64,000 nucleotides of DNA from an uncultured Methanocorpusculum sp. (GCF_963667985.1 NZ_OY764081.1:496001-560000); one strand, 5' to 3'; shown: positions 54,940 to 64,000, counted from the stretch's first letter. The notes: generated by a model not told the origin, from the letters alone. Program-made: numbers and translations.

Positions 54940-56088
54940 TTATTGTCCGAACACCGATCTAAAAATTCCTTTGATCCCTACCTTGCCGAATGTTCCATAC
55001 AAAGATGGCTTCATGAGAAGCCGCTTCAGCAAATCGGAAGGCCGGTCCATATCCCCGTAACGAACGATCAGATCGAGAATTTCCGGGGTATTCATCGCAT
55101 CAATTGCCGCATCGATATCCTCAGGATCAAGATTCCGGCGAAACTCAAGAGCTTTCAGGCCCATATCCAGTTCACGACCGAAATCCCCTCGCCAGAGAGT
55201 TTCATATCCTGAAAGAAATGCATCACTCGTGTCTCCGGTCTCCGAAGCACGAACGGCGATCTCAGCCGCAAACCGGGCAGAGCGGATCCCCGTATATACT
55301 CCGCCACCGGATGTCGGTTTTGGAAAACCGGCCGCATCTCCGACAAGCATGCAGCCGGATCCAAACGTTTTACGCCGGATCCCGATTGGAATCGTACCCG
55401 TTACCGAGTGAATAGTGCTCCCGGGAAAGCGGGAGAGGAATTTGGCAAAAAGATCAGGTACATTTTTCATTCCGCAAAGACCTACCCGTGCTCTTTTTTC
55501 AGACATAGGGATGACCCAGGCAAAAAAATCGGGAGCGGCATTTGGATAAAGTTCGACGAGCGAAGGATCCCCATCCCACGGGATCTCTGCCTGGATCCCG
55601 GAATAAATATAGGGTGACGGCGGGATCCCGAGACTGCGGGCAGCAACACTCCGTGGACCGTCTGCTGCGATCAAAATGGTATAGGGGATTTCCTCCCCAC
55701 CCGCAGTATGAATAATTTTTTTTCCCGGATTGATTTTTGTCACGCAGGTCTTGAGAGAAAATTCAGCTCCGGCCTCGGCCGCGGAAGCGGCGATCTCGTG
55801 ATCAAGCCTTCCCCGGTCAACAACATATGCCTTCGTCGTTTTTGCATCGAAAGAAAGGAAATGGCCTTCTGAGCCGCAGATTTTTGCTCCGCGAACCGTA
55901 TTATATACGGACCTGTCCGACACCTCACACTCGGCAAAGGCATTATTCGAAAGAAGACCGGCACACTGGACAGGATACCCTATAGAGGCATGCTCTTCAA
56001 GAATCCAGGTGGAAAGACCTGCTTTTGCACAGATTCGTGCGGCGGTCGAGCCGGCAGGTCCGCCACCTATGACGATGACATCAGACAC
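54940..56088 (-). CDS. Geranylgeranyl reductase family flavoprotein
   Basis: 382 residues. FAD motif VIVIGGGPAGSTAARICAKAG, the PVQCAGLL motif with Cys, GDAAGFPKPTSGGGVYTGI and a final helical part. The family saturates geranylgeranyl chains of archaeal lipids or menaquinone-like side chains. Stands alone between cbiO and the trp operon. Confidence 0.87.
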   Translation of the reverse strand: MSDVIVIGGGPAGSTAARICAKAGLSTWILEEHASIGYPVQCAGLLSNNAFAECEVSDRSVYNTVRGAKICGSEGHFLSFDAKTTKAYVVDRGRLDHEIAASAAEAGAEFSLKTCVTKINPGKKIIHTAGGEEIPYTILIAADGPRSVAARSLGIPPSPYIYSGIQAEIPWDGDPSLVELYPNAAPDFFAWVIPMSEKRARVGLCGMKNVPDLFAKFLSRFPGSTIHSVTGTIPIGIRRKTFGSGCMLVGDAAGFPKPTSGGGVYTGIRSARFAAEIAVRASETGDTSDAFLSGYETLWRGDFGRELDMGLKALEFRRNLDPEDIDAAIDAMNTPEILDLIVRYGDMDRPSDLLKRLLMKPSLYGTFGKVGIKGIFRSVFGQ

Positions 56089-56160
56089 GTATGATTCTGT
56101 TGGTCATACAAAAATAAAAATAAGTGGGGGATTCCAGCAGAGATTTCAGTAAACGGAATA

Positions 56161-56985
56161 TCAGATGCCGCGTTTCCTCGCTTCATCGTCGACAGAATTT
56201 TTCATGCTCCGAACATATGTCCTGAGTTCGGCAAGCATTCCTTCCTTATCCCCGAGATGATCCTCGATCCTTCCGACAATAGCACTGCCAACAATAACCC
56301 CATCCGCACCGTGACGGACGATCTCCGCAACATGAACCGGCTCCGAGATCCCAAAGCCGACGGCGACGGGCGTCTTGGTCCTTGCCTTGACGCGTTCGAG
56401 AAGCGGGAAGGCATTTTCCGAGATCTCGGCCCGCTTTCCGGTGACGCCCAGGGAAGAAACCAGATAGATGAAGCCGGACGCAAGAGAGACGATCATATCG
56501 AGCCGCTCGTCCGAGGTGGTCTGCGTCACGAGGAATATTTGTGCGATCCCTGTCCGTTCTGACGCTTTCAGGGCAGGCTCGATTTCCTCTGGAGGCATAT
56601 CGACGATCAGTATTCCGTCGACGCCGGCCTTTTTTGCTTCATCATAGAACCGATCGATACCGTGGCGGAAAACGATATTACAGTAGACCAGAAACACGAT
56701 CGGGACATTCGAGTAGCTTCGAACCGCTCTCACGATTTCAAACACGCCGTCTGTTGTAACGCCGGCATTAATCGCCCGATTATCGGCACTCTGGATCACA
56801 CCTCCATCGGCCACGGGGTCGGAAAAGGGAACTCCCAGTTCCAAAACATCGCAGCCTCCGTCTATCAACGCTTTCGCGATCTCGATCGAATCAGACATAT
56901 TTGGATCCCCGGCAACGGTGTATCCGACGAACCCGGGATTTGCAAACGCTGCTGAAATCCGCTCTTTTCCAGATTTTGCCAGCAT
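56161..56985 (-). CDS. trpA: Tryptophan synthase alpha chain
   Basis: 274 residues. GYTVAGDPNMSDSIEIAKALIDGGCDVLELGVPFSDPVADG with catalytic Glu and Asp, VDGILIVDMPPEE, and VGFGISEPVHV. Cleaves indole-glycerol phosphate to indole. Start overlaps the trpB stop (TAATG). Last gene of the operon. Confidence 0.97.
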   Translation of the reverse strand: MLAKSGKERISAAFANPGFVGYTVAGDPNMSDSIEIAKALIDGGCDVLELGVPFSDPVADGGVIQSADNRAINAGVTTDGVFEIVRAVRSYSNVPIVFLVYCNIVFRHGIDRFYDEAKKAGVDGILIVDMPPEEIEPALKASERTGIAQIFLVTQTTSDERLDMIVSLASGFIYLVSSLGVTGKRAEISENAFPLLERVKARTKTPVAVGFGISEPVHVAEIVRHGADGVIVGSAIVGRIEDHLGDKEGMLAELRTYVRSMKNSVDDEARKRGI

Positions 56986-58163
56986 TACTCATCACCTCCG
57001 AACATCTTCGAAACCGACGAGACATCCTTATCCCCTCTTCCGGATAAGCATATGACCACGATATCGTCACGATCAAAGTCATCTTTGTTTTTGAGAACGT
57101 AAGATACCGCATGGGCCGATTCGAGAGCAGGAATGATCCCTTCCGTTCGCGAAAGATAGGAGAAGGCCTCAAGAACCTCATCATCCATCACGTAGGAATA
57201 CTCGACACGGTTCATCTCTTTCAGCATACTGTGCTCGGGTCCAACCCCTGGATAGTCGAGTCCTGCCGAGATGGAATGCGTTACGCCGACCTGCCCGTCC
57301 TCATTCTGGATAAGATAGGAAAGAGCTCCGTGTAGAACCCCGGGGCTGCCGGTGTTCAGCGTCGCCCCGTTATTTCCAGAAGTGAGGGCACGTCCTCCTG
57401 CTTCCACGCCGACCATTCGGATATCGTCATTCAGCATCGGGTAAAACATTCCTATCGCATTCGAGCCGCCTCCTACACAGGCAACAAGCGTATCCGGGAG
57501 CAGCCCTTCTTTCTCAAGACACTGACGTCTCGTTTCCTCACCGATGACCGACTGGAAATCCCTGACGATCATAGGGAATGGATGAGGACCCACGACCGAC
57601 CCGATCAGATAGTGGGTGTAGTCGACGGTCTTTGACCATTCGCGCAATGCCTCGTTGGTTGCATCCTTCAGCGTCTTCGTCCCGGAACTGACCGGATGAA
57701 CTTTGGCGCCCATGAGTTCCATTCTGAATACGTTCAGTTTCTGTCTCTCGCAGTCTTCTTCACCCATGAACACCTCAACCGGCAGATTGAGAGCAGCGCC
57801 GGCAATTGCCGTTGCAACGCCGTGTTGTCTGGCTCCGGTTTCTGCGATCAGACGTTTTTTACCCATTGCTTTTGCAAGAAGGGCCTGCCCAAGGGTGTTA
57901 TTGAGTTTAGGCGCCCCGCCGTGAACAAGGTCCTCACGCTTGAGATAGACCTTACACCCGCAGTGCTCAGACATATTCCTGCAGAACGTGAGAGGGGTCT
58001 CGCGTCCGGCAAACTCCGTCAGATAAGAGTTGAGTTCAGCCTTGAACCCCGGGTCGTCTCTTAATCTGTGGTATGCGCCATCCAGCTCGTAGAGAGCCGC
58101 CATGAGTGTTTCGGGGACGAATCGTCCGCCGAACTCTCCGTAATATCCTGTTTTTTCTTTCAT
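56985..58163 (-). CDS. trpB: Tryptophan synthase beta chain
   Basis: 392 residues. Typical TrpB1 ([35 protein letters not shown], where the PLP Lys motif has HGGAPKLN in place of [20 protein letters not shown]). Start chosen at 58163, in ATGA overlap with trpF and after AGGAGA; the longer start adds six residues. Makes Trp from indole and Ser. Confidence 0.96.
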   Translation of the reverse strand: MKEKTGYYGEFGGRFVPETLMAALYELDGAYHRLRDDPGFKAELNSYLTEFAGRETPLTFCRNMSEHCGCKVYLKREDLVHGGAPKLNNTLGQALLAKAMGKKRLIAETGARQHGVATAIAGAALNLPVEVFMGEEDCERQKLNVFRMELMGAKVHPVSSGTKTLKDATNEALREWSKTVDYTHYLIGSVVGPHPFPMIVRDFQSVIGEETRRQCLEKEGLLPDTLVACVGGGSNAIGMFYPMLNDDIRMVGVEAGGRALTSGNNGATLNTGSPGVLHGALSYLIQNEDGQVGVTHSISAGLDYPGVGPEHSMLKEMNRVEYSYVMDDEVLEAFSYLSRTEGIIPALESAHAVSYVLKNKDDFDRDDIVVICLSGRGDKDVSSVSKMFGGDE

Positions 58164-58738
58164 ACTGCTGGTCTCCTGCAAATTTCTATAAATTCCCGCA
58201 TCTTTTTTCTGTCTTTGATTCCCTTTGATTTTTCAACGCCGGACGAGACATCGACGGCATACAGACGAAGATCGCGTATGGCATCTCCGACGTTGTCGGG
58301 CGTCAGGCCGCCGGCAAGTATCACTGGAACCACTGATGTTTCGACTACTTTTTCGGCATAACTCCGGTCGTACACGATTCCCCGCCCACAGCTCTGATCG
58401 ATTACAACCGCATCGCATTTCTCGGACAGACTAACCTCTCCCGACGCCACACGGTAAATTTTTGTTCCAACACCAGCCGGGACTTTCAGATTCTGAGGAA
58501 TCTGAATGGCAGTAGGTTTGAGAGAGAGGATGAATTCCAGATCGCTTTGGCTTTGGGTGTTGGTAACGCAGATCTTCTCGGTGTTTGGATGAAGGGCGGC
58601 GAAGATCTCTCTTGCCTGGCTGACCTGAACAGAACGTTTGGAATCCGAACAGACAACGATTCCAATCGCGTCGGCCCCTTCTTCTTCCGCGATTAACGCA
58701 TCCCTTACCGTAGTAATTCCGCATATTTTCACGCGCAT
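58160..58738 (-). CDS. trpF: Phosphoribosylanthranilate isomerase
   Basis: 192 residues, TIM barrel. [28 protein letters not shown] carries the catalytic Cys; [16 protein letters not shown] and [17 protein letters not shown] close the phosphate site. Starts inside the end of trpC and overlaps trpB. Confidence 0.96.
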   Translation of the reverse strand: MRVKICGITTVRDALIAEEEGADAIGIVVCSDSKRSVQVSQAREIFAALHPNTEKICVTNTQSQSDLEFILSLKPTAIQIPQNLKVPAGVGTKIYRVASGEVSLSEKCDAVVIDQSCGRGIVYDRSYAEKVVETSVVPVILAGGLTPDNVGDAIRDLRLYAVDVSSGVEKSKGIKDRKKMREFIEICRRPAV

Positions 58739-59496
58739 ACGAATGCCTCCAGAGTTTTTTGCGGATTCACCGACTTCATGAGAGAGGTTCCAATGAGAAA
58801 ACCGTCACAGAAATTTTTCAGCCCAAGGACATCCGCCGGCGTTTTGATGCCGCTCTCTGATATCACGGTAAGACCCGCGTCCCGGAGAAGGCATGAGAGT
58901 TCTGCTGTTGTTTTTGTATCAACCGACATGTCATGGAGATTCCGGTTGTTTATACCTGTCAGAAGTGCCCCGGATTTTACGGCATTTTCCGTATCTCTCC
59001 GGTTTCTGACCTCAACCAGCGGCTCGATATTCAGAGACCGGCAGAAAAGGATGAACTCTTCAAGCCGGTCCTGCAGAACATCGGCTATCAGAAGCACTGA
59101 GTCGGCCTGCATGACGTAGGTTTCGTAGATCTGTTTTTCATCGACGATGAAATCCTTTCTAAGGATTGGAAGCCTGGTACCGGCCTTTGCTTTGGTGAGA
59201 TTTTCCGCACTCCCCGAGAAGTAGCCGGGTTCCGTCAGAACAGAAACGGCACATGCCCCGCCTGCTTCATACAGACGGGAGAGGGTCGCCGGATCCAGCC
59301 CTGAATTAAGGGTCTTGTCCGAGGGAGTTTTGTATTTGATCTCGGCGATAATCGCATTTTTCTGGCCCTTGCAGTTTTTCACGGCTTTGATGAGGCTTTG
59401 CGGAACATAGGTTGTCTCGTCAGCGGTTTTTCTGATCGAGGGGGCGAGCCGTGCTGCCCTTTCTCGTGAAAGGGCACAGATGTCATCAAGAATCAT
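58729..59496 (-). CDS. trpC: Indole-3-glycerol phosphate synthase
   Basis: 255 residues, TIM barrel. IIAEIKYKTPSDKTL, ILRKDFIVDEKQIYETYVMQADSVLLI and GINNRNLHDMSVDTKTT hold the catalytic Lys, Lys and Asn. Overlaps trpD at its start and trpF at its end. Confidence 0.96.
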   Translation of the reverse strand: MILDDICALSRERAARLAPSIRKTADETTYVPQSLIKAVKNCKGQKNAIIAEIKYKTPSDKTLNSGLDPATLSRLYEAGGACAVSVLTEPGYFSGSAENLTKAKAGTRLPILRKDFIVDEKQIYETYVMQADSVLLIADVLQDRLEEFILFCRSLNIEPLVEVRNRRDTENAVKSGALLTGINNRNLHDMSVDTKTTAELSCLLRDAGLTVISESGIKTPADVLGLKNFCDGFLIGTSLMKSVNPQKTLEAFVCA

Positions 59497-60508
59497 TGCT
59501 GCCTCCTGAAAGGAGAATCAGATTCTCCAGTTTTTCGAGTGCACGACCCGAGTCGATGGATCTTTCCGCAGCTTTGATTCCGTCCGCGATACTTCCTGCC
59601 TTGTCTCCGAGATAGATTGCAGCCGCAGCATTGAGGATCACGATATCCCTTCTCGGCCCATCTTCTCCCGAAAGAACCGATCTGATTATCCGGGCATTGT
59701 AGCCGGAATCTCCACCGAAGAGGGACGCTGGATCAGCTTTCGGGAAACCGAAGGATGATGGATCCAGGGAATAACTCCGGACCTGACCGTCGTTCACCTC
59801 AGACACCTGAGTGATCCCGGTAGTAGTTATCTCGTCATATCCATCACCGTGGACAACCATTGCCCTTTTCGTGCCCAGAATATTGAGGACTTCGGCGATC
59901 TTTTCCGTGAGGGAAGAATCATAGACGCCGAGCAGCTGGGCATCGGCACCGGCCGGGTTCGAGAGAGGACCAATAAGATTGAAGAAGCTGCGGATACCAA
60001 TCTCCTTTCTGACCTTGCCCGCATACTTCATAGCAGGATGATGGCTTTGGGCAAACATAAATCCTATGCCGTTTTCGTCGATGATTTCACAGACTCTTTC
60101 CGGCGAAATATCGATTTTTATCCCAAGTGCTTCCAGAACATCGGCGGATCCGTATTTGCTGGTTGCTCCCCGGTTTCCGTGCTTGACGACGGTGACTCCG
60201 GCTCCGGCCGCAGTGAAAGCAGCTACCGTACTGATGTTGAAGGTGTTTTTTCCATCGCCTCCGGTGCCGCAGGTATCGACAAGCATGCCGTTTCTTTTCG
60301 GAGTTATTTGGACGGCATTCTCCCGCATCACGGATGCAAAAGCCGCGATCTCGGCACTTGTCTCTCCCTTCATTACAAGAGCCATCAGGAATGCACCGAT
60401 CTGACCGTCGGTGGCGTTGCCTGACATGATATCCTGCATTGCCCCTTTCGCCTCATAAACGCTCAGATCAGAGCGTGAGGAGACTTTTTTTATGCATTCT
60501 GCGATCAT
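59486..60508 (-). CDS. trpD: Anthranilate phosphoribosyltransferase
   Basis: 340 residues. GTGGDGKNTFNISTVAAFTAAGAG is the PRPP site, with KHGNRGATSKYGSADVLEALG and the RKEIGIRSFFNLIGPLSNPAG block. The trpG stop and trpD start overlap by ATGA. Confidence 0.97.
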   Translation of the reverse strand: MIAECIKKVSSRSDLSVYEAKGAMQDIMSGNATDGQIGAFLMALVMKGETSAEIAAFASVMRENAVQITPKRNGMLVDTCGTGGDGKNTFNISTVAAFTAAGAGVTVVKHGNRGATSKYGSADVLEALGIKIDISPERVCEIIDENGIGFMFAQSHHPAMKYAGKVRKEIGIRSFFNLIGPLSNPAGADAQLLGVYDSSLTEKIAEVLNILGTKRAMVVHGDGYDEITTTGITQVSEVNDGQVRSYSLDPSSFGFPKADPASLFGGDSGYNARIIRSVLSGEDGPRRDIVILNAAAAIYLGDKAGSIADGIKAAERSIDSGRALEKLENLILLSGGSNDS

Positions 60509-61083
60509 CGGATCACTCCTATATTCAGGAAATTTTTCATGATTTTGTCTCCAGACTCCGTGAGGAGACTTCCCGGATGGAACTGGAGACCGAACACTGG
60601 ATACTCTTTGTGGGAAACTGCCATGATCATCCCGTCATCTTTGCTTCGTGCCGAAACCGACAGACAGGAGGGGAGGGACGATTCTTCAGCGGCAAGCGAG
60701 TGATACCGCGTTGCTTTGAATGGATTTTCAACCCCGGCAAAGAGGCCAGTCCCGTCATGCAGGATCTCTGAAGTCATGCCGTGCACCGGTTTTCCGGTCC
60801 GGATAACTTTTCCTCCGAAGAAGTGGCATATCGCCTGATGCCCAAGGCAGATCCCGAGGGTGGGGATCTCTTCTGCATAGGTTTTCAGGATCTCCAGACA
60901 GAGTCCGGAGTCCTCCGGTTTCCCGGGACCCGGAGAAAGAACGATCCGTTCAAATTCCGACGAGTCCGGGAGATCGTTTGGGCGGTCGTTTTTAACCACG
61001 ATCGGCTTTCCCCAGAGATATCCGATCTGCTGACAGAGATTGAAGGTGAAACTGTCGTAACAGTCGATTACCAGAACATTCAT
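60505..61083 (-). CDS. trpG: Anthranilate synthase component II (glutamine amidotransferase)
   Basis: 192 residues, class I amidotransferase. Cys in [17 protein letters not shown] and His-Glu in [16 protein letters not shown]. Supplies ammonia to TrpE. Overlaps trpE by 4 bases. Confidence 0.96.
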   Translation of the reverse strand: MNVLVIDCYDSFTFNLCQQIGYLWGKPIVVKNDRPNDLPDSSEFERIVLSPGPGKPEDSGLCLEILKTYAEEIPTLGICLGHQAICHFFGGKVIRTGKPVHGMTSEILHDGTGLFAGVENPFKATRYHSLAAEESSLPSCLSVSARSKDDGMIMAVSHKEYPVFGLQFHPGSLLTESGDKIMKNFLNIGVIR

Positions 61084-62607
61084 GCTATTTCACCCGCTGA
61101 CTCGATGGCGGCCTTCATGCTTGCGGCCTTGTTTTCCGACTCGATGAATTCGGATGCTGGATTGGAATCCGCAACGATGCCTGCTCCCGACTGGAAATAC
61201 GCAGTTTTGTCTTTTACCACAACGGTCCGGATAAGGATCGCAAGATCCAGATTCCCGTTAAACCCGATATAACCAACGGGCCCCGGCATACGGGCCGCGG
61301 GATGTCGGTTCGAGTTCGTTTATGATCTGCATGGCGCGAATTTTCGGCGCTCCGGAGACGGTCCCGGCAGGAAAACACGACATGAAGGCATCGAAGGATG
61401 TCTGGTCGTCCGAAAGGATTCCCTCAACGGTCGATACGATGTGCTGAACATGGGAGAATTTTTCAACCGACATGAAGTCAGTCACCCGAACGCTTCCGTA
61501 TCTGGAGACGCGGCCGATATCGTTTCTCGAAAGATCGACGAGCATCAGATGCTCGGCGCACTCTTTTTTATCGGCTAATAGTTCCTTTTCCAGTTCGAGA
61601 TCCTCTTTTGCATCCTTCCCGCGTTTTCTGGTTCCGGCGATTGGAACCGAGGTGACCTGCCGCCCTTCCACTTTGATCAGCATCTCGGGACTTGCACCGA
61701 TGACCTGCTTGTCGGAGAAGTCCATGAAATACATATAGGGACTCGGGTTCAGTCTTCTCATCTGCCGATATATCCTGAAAGGATCGCTTTCATAAGGGAC
61801 AGCGCATTGTTTTGAGATGACGACCTGGAAGATATCGCCGTTGAGAATGTACTCTTTCGAGGTTCTCACGAGATCTTCGAACTCGTTTTTCGATATCCCC
61901 GATGTATACGTGGATCCTGCTTTGCCCATGTTTTCGCACGGGAATTTCTCTTCAAAGGACGTCAGCCCACAGAAGGTCTTTTTTGCTGCAGAGATCTGAC
62001 GAAGAGCCTCGGCGTATTCACATTCGATGTCTTGTGGATCCATCCCGAATAAAAATCTGAGAATGGTGATCGTTCCCCGAACATGATCGAATATGACATA
62101 CTCTTCCGGCATCATGAACTCGGCAAGAGGGAAAGCACGCGGTTTTTCTTTGATGCCGGGAACACTAAGGGTTTTGAGCGCCAGATCATACGAGAAGTAT
62201 CCGGCAAGACCGCCGGCGTATCCGGGGATCTCCGGACTTTGATACTCGATGCAGCGTAACAGTTCGTTGAGGGATTCCACAGACACGTCCCGGCCTTCGA
62301 TTCCCTTGGCGGGATTGTATTTTCCGGAAATGCAGATCGCTGGATCGGCAGTTACATGCATCAGAAGACCAGTCCCAAGGACCGAGTATCGTGCATTGCG
62401 TTCATTTCCTTCTATCGATTCGAGGAGAAAACCGTATTCTCCTTTGAATGCCTCATAAGCAGAGGCAGGCGAGATTCCCGGGTCGGTAAAGATAGTATAA
62501 ACGGGAATCAGCGTATTGGCCGTTAAGGTCTTTTTGAGTTCAGGTAATTCCTCTGCCGAGGGAAACACCTGATTTGGACCATATTCCCCGATTATACCAG
62601 TTTCCAT
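61080..62607 (-). pseudogene. trpE: Anthranilate synthase component I with a +1 frameshift near its end
   Basis: 508 residues if one base is dropped. The first part runs from METGIIGEYG through the chorismate site ([36 protein letters not shown]) and then goes out of frame (RWLYRV stop). The next frame begins [23 protein letters not shown] and finishes the fold with [16 protein letters not shown]. The extra base is in GGGCCCC at 61278-61284. Start 62607 is chosen because METGII begins the family homology; upstream codons are not TrpE-like. Confidence 0.9.
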
Positions 62608-62670
62608 TCCACCGGCATCACCATCCGATTCATATTGATTGGTTGCATAATTCACAATAATTGTTGTTTG

Positions 62671-62698
62671 TTGTACATATATATACATTACTGTACAA
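62671..62698. promoter_or_regulatory. TRP-box operator and promoter of the trp operon
   Basis: TTGTACA (62671-62677) and TGTACAA (62692-62698) form an inverted repeat with centres 20 bases apart; between them ATATATATA (62677-62685) is the TATA box for trpE, with a start expected near 62657. TGTACA is the TRP box bound by TrpY ahead of the trp operon of Methanothermobacter. Binding of a TrpY dimer here would block TBP. No trpY lies in the window. Confidence 0.75.
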
Positions 62699-62719
62699 AT
62701 AATTCGGAGGTGGCACGCC

Positions 62720-62791
62720 GTGAAAATAAAAAAAGATCAACGCAAAATTATCGTCCAAAACTCGGGAGAAAAAGATGAGCGCGCTCAATGA
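62720..62791 (+). CDS. 23-residue divergent reading frame next to the TRP boxes
   Basis: GTG start with GGAGGTG 8 bases upstream; product MKIKKDQRKIIVQNSGEKDE... ends RAQ, half charged residues. It points away from trpE from the same promoter region, where Methanothermobacter has trpY. The strong ribosome site is the only evidence that it is translated; may be chance. Confidence 0.3.
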   Translation: MKIKKDQRKIIVQNSGEKDERAQ

Positions 62792-62880
62792 AAAGGTATT
62801 CTGATGATAATGAAGCGCGGAAAATTCAATTTCGGTAAAGTGACAAGAAAAATAAAAGAGACTAAGATATTGATAAACAG

Positions 62881-62953
62881 TGCTGATATGGGGATTCGAA
62901 CCCCAGTCGCCGGCGTGAGAGGCCGGCATGATTGGCCACTACACTATATCAGC
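62881..62953 (-). tRNA. tRNA-Glu (CUC)
   Basis: 73 bases. Acceptor GCTGATA/TATCAGC, anticodon stem CCGGC/GCCGG with loop CTCTCAC (anticodon CTC), T loop TTCGAAT with stem TGGGG/CCCCA, discriminator A; CCA not encoded. Confidence 0.94.
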
Positions 62954-62985
62954 AGACAAAAGTGCGTAATAAGATTGACAGCAGG

Positions 62986-62995
62986 AATATTTATA
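62986..62995 (+). promoter_or_regulatory. TATA box for the GTPase gene
   Basis: AATATTTATA about 78 bases before the start codon, between tRNA-Glu and the gene. It would start a transcript near 63018 with a leader of about 55 bases that contains the inverted repeat at 63031-63056. Confidence 0.5.
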
Positions 62996-63030
62996 GGTGA
63001 CGAAGTTAGATAGATCAGACAAGGAGAGTT

Positions 63031-63056
63031 TGAAGATATCCATCTGCATATCTTCA
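63031..63056 (+). repeat. 9-base inverted repeat in the leader of the GTPase gene
   Basis: TGAAGATAT (63031-63039), 8-base spacer, ATATCTTCA (63048-63056), perfectly matched. In RNA it forms a hairpin ending 16 bases before the ATG; as DNA it could be an operator. Confidence 0.5.
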
Positions 63057-63072
63057 TCATATCCCACTACCA

Positions 63073-64000
63073 ATGAATATAGACACTATGGGACTCGAAG
63101 AAGATATTCGTGCAATTGAGGACGAGATAAAAAATACCAAATACAACAAAGCTACCTCGCAGCACATCGGGCGTCTGAAAGCGAAACTCGCAAAAATAAA
63201 AGACGATATGGTCATGCGGGCAATCAAGTCCGTAGGCGGGGGAGAGGGATTTTCAGTAAAGAAATCCGGGGACGGGACAATTGTTCTTGTCGGATTCCCA
63301 TCTGTTGGTAAGTCCACGCTTTTGAACAAACTTACCGGCGCGCAGAGTGAAACGGGATCATACGCGTTTACCACACTCACCGTCGTTCCGGGTCTGATGG
63401 AATACAAAGGTGCGAAGATCCAGATCCTTGATATTCCCGGACTGATCGCCGGCGCTGCAATGGGAAAAGGCAGAGGAAAGGAAGTTATTGCGGTCGTTCG
63501 AACTGCCGACCTTATCGTAATCCTTGGAGATGTGTTCAATGCCGTACATGTTGACGTGCTGATGCGCGAACTTTACGACTCCGGCATCCGGATCAACAAA
63601 CCAAAACCGGATATCACGATCAAAAGAACTGGCGGGGGAGGTATCAGGCTGAACAGAGTCGGCGCAGTAAAACTCGGACTTGAAGAGGTCCGCGCCATTC
63701 TCGGTGAAAATAAAATCATGAACGCCGATGTTTTGATCCGTGGAAGCAACATAACTCAGGATGATCTGGTGGATGCGATGCAGGGAAACAGGATTTACAT
63801 CCCTGCATTCATTGCCATCAACAAAGTCGATCTGATCAGCGATGCCCAGCGTAAAGAGGTCGAGGAACACATGCGTGAGAAATACGGTGTTGATCCCATT
63901 ATGATCTCAGCCCACAAAGGCTACCATATTGAAGAACTTCAGGATGCAATTTACGAGCATCTCGGGTTCGTCAGAATCTACATGAAGCCGTACGGAGAAG
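63073..64000 (+). CDS. DRG-family GTPase, cut by the window edge
   Basis: 309 codons are present. MGLEEDIRAIEDEIKNTKYN, G1 GFPSVGKST, G3 DIPGL with GRGKEVIAVVRTADL, and G4 NKVD identify the archaeal developmentally regulated GTP-binding protein, Obg/HflX superfamily, which binds ribosomes. An in-frame ATG at 63088 matches the usual family start better than the first ATG at 63073. The C-terminal TGS domain is beyond the edge. Confidence 0.92.
   Translation, partial: MNIDTMGLEEDIRAIEDEIKNTKYNKATSQHIGRLKAKLAKIKDDMVMRAIKSVGGGEGFSVKKSGDGTIVLVGFPSVGKSTLLNKLTGAQSETGSYAFTTLTVVPGLMEYKGAKIQILDIPGLIAGAAMGKGRGKEVIAVVRTADLIVILGDVFNAVHVDVLMRELYDSGIRINKPKPDITIKRTGGGGIRLNRVGAVKLGLEEVRAILGENKIMNADVLIRGSNITQDDLVDAMQGNRIYIPAFIAINKVDLISDAQRKEVEEHMREKYGVDPIMISAHKGYHIEELQDAIYEHLGFVRIYMKPYGE

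Noticed and set aside
54849..54962. 37-codon plus-strand frame between cbiO and the geranylgeranyl reductase gene
   Set aside because: Only a weak GAGG site upstream, and the frame runs antisense into the reductase gene; chance length for this spacing.
62592..62633. 13-codon leader frame with one Trp before trpE
   Set aside because: Suggestive of attenuation, but archaea lack the coupled attenuation known from bacteria, a single Trp is weak evidence, and the TRP boxes explain control.
1..64000. CRISPR arrays, insertion sequences, prophage or integrative element
   Set aside because: No repeat-spacer pattern, transposase, integrase or terminal repeats were recognised, and base composition and gene order look uniform.

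Overview
The window reads as one chromosomal segment of a methanogenic archaeon, most likely of the order Methanomicrobiales (a Methanocorpusculum-like genome would fit; this is inference). Evidence for Archaea: 14-subunit-type proteasome alpha, prefoldin beta, Rpo12, L37Ae, L15e, RNase P proteins Rnp2/Rnp3, archaeal AlaS, ProS and PheST, a tRNA-Tyr with an anticodon-loop intron, and the matching splicing endonuclease. Evidence for a methanogen: F420 biosynthesis (CofE, CofC), methanofuran biosynthesis (MfnB), a V4R-domain regulator of the MsvR type and corrinoid/metal uptake systems. No rRNA, CRISPR array, insertion sequence, integrase or prophage was seen. The segment looks like core genome.

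Layout. 1-2000: end of hydroxylamine reductase hcp, then class I FBPase followed by a catalytically eroded homologue of the archaeal FBP aldolase/phosphatase. 2-4 kb: a lipoprotein, a small secreted protein, tRNA-Leu and two small zinc ribbons. 4.1-7 kb: cofE, HisA-like, tmk and a second CofE-family gene. 11.8-7 kb (minus): the archaeal 'exosome superoperon' (L15e, Rnp3, Rnp2, PsmA, SBDS, L37Ae, Rpo12, Brix, Pcc1, prefoldin beta) without the exosome subunits. 11.8-13.7 kb (minus): moaC and a frameshifted nnrE-nnrD. 13.8-16.7 kb: DHH phosphoesterase, PUA protein, NAC and TrmI. 17.2-24.4 kb: TtuA-like pseudoenzyme, nadE, a flavoprotein, glyA, a DHPS homologue, cofC and a TPR protein, then two tRNA-Asp and the intron-containing tRNA-Tyr.

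25-28 kb: small zinc-ribbon genes, a P-loop kinase, a TIM-barrel isomerase and RNase Z, then a V4R regulator and a secreted beta-propeller-like protein. 30.4-35.8 kb: endA-trpS-pheS-pheT. 35.9-39.9 kb: corrinoid/siderophore ABC uptake whose binding protein carries a PGF-CTERM tail, plus a second TIM-barrel isomerase. 40-48 kb: alaS, a membrane-anchored winged-helix regulator interrupted by an in-frame TGA, guaB-mfnB, hisE-nusA-like, and proS. 48.2-52.4 kb: a split BadF/HgdB-type [4Fe-4S] activase/dehydratase-like pair. 52.4-53 kb: a hairpin, a 37-residue basic protein and a possible structured RNA. 53-54.8 kb: ECF transporter cbiO-cbiQ with a 16-residue (His-X)6 reading frame inserted by double ATGA overlap. 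55-62.7 kb: geranylgeranyl reductase and the complete trpEGDCFBA operon, with a +1 frameshift in trpE and an almost textbook TRP-box operator (two TGTACA sites, 20 bp apart, around the TATA box). The window ends in tRNA-Glu and a DRG-family GTPase cut by the edge.

Most notable: the His-X mini-gene in the ECF operon, the TRP-box operator with a tiny divergent reading frame, two eroded paralogues (FBPA/P-like and TtuA-like) lying beside enzymes of related chemistry, the superoperon lacking exosome genes, and three coding lesions (nnrE/D, trpE, winged-helix TGA), two of which are single extra bases in G/C runs and could be sequence errors.
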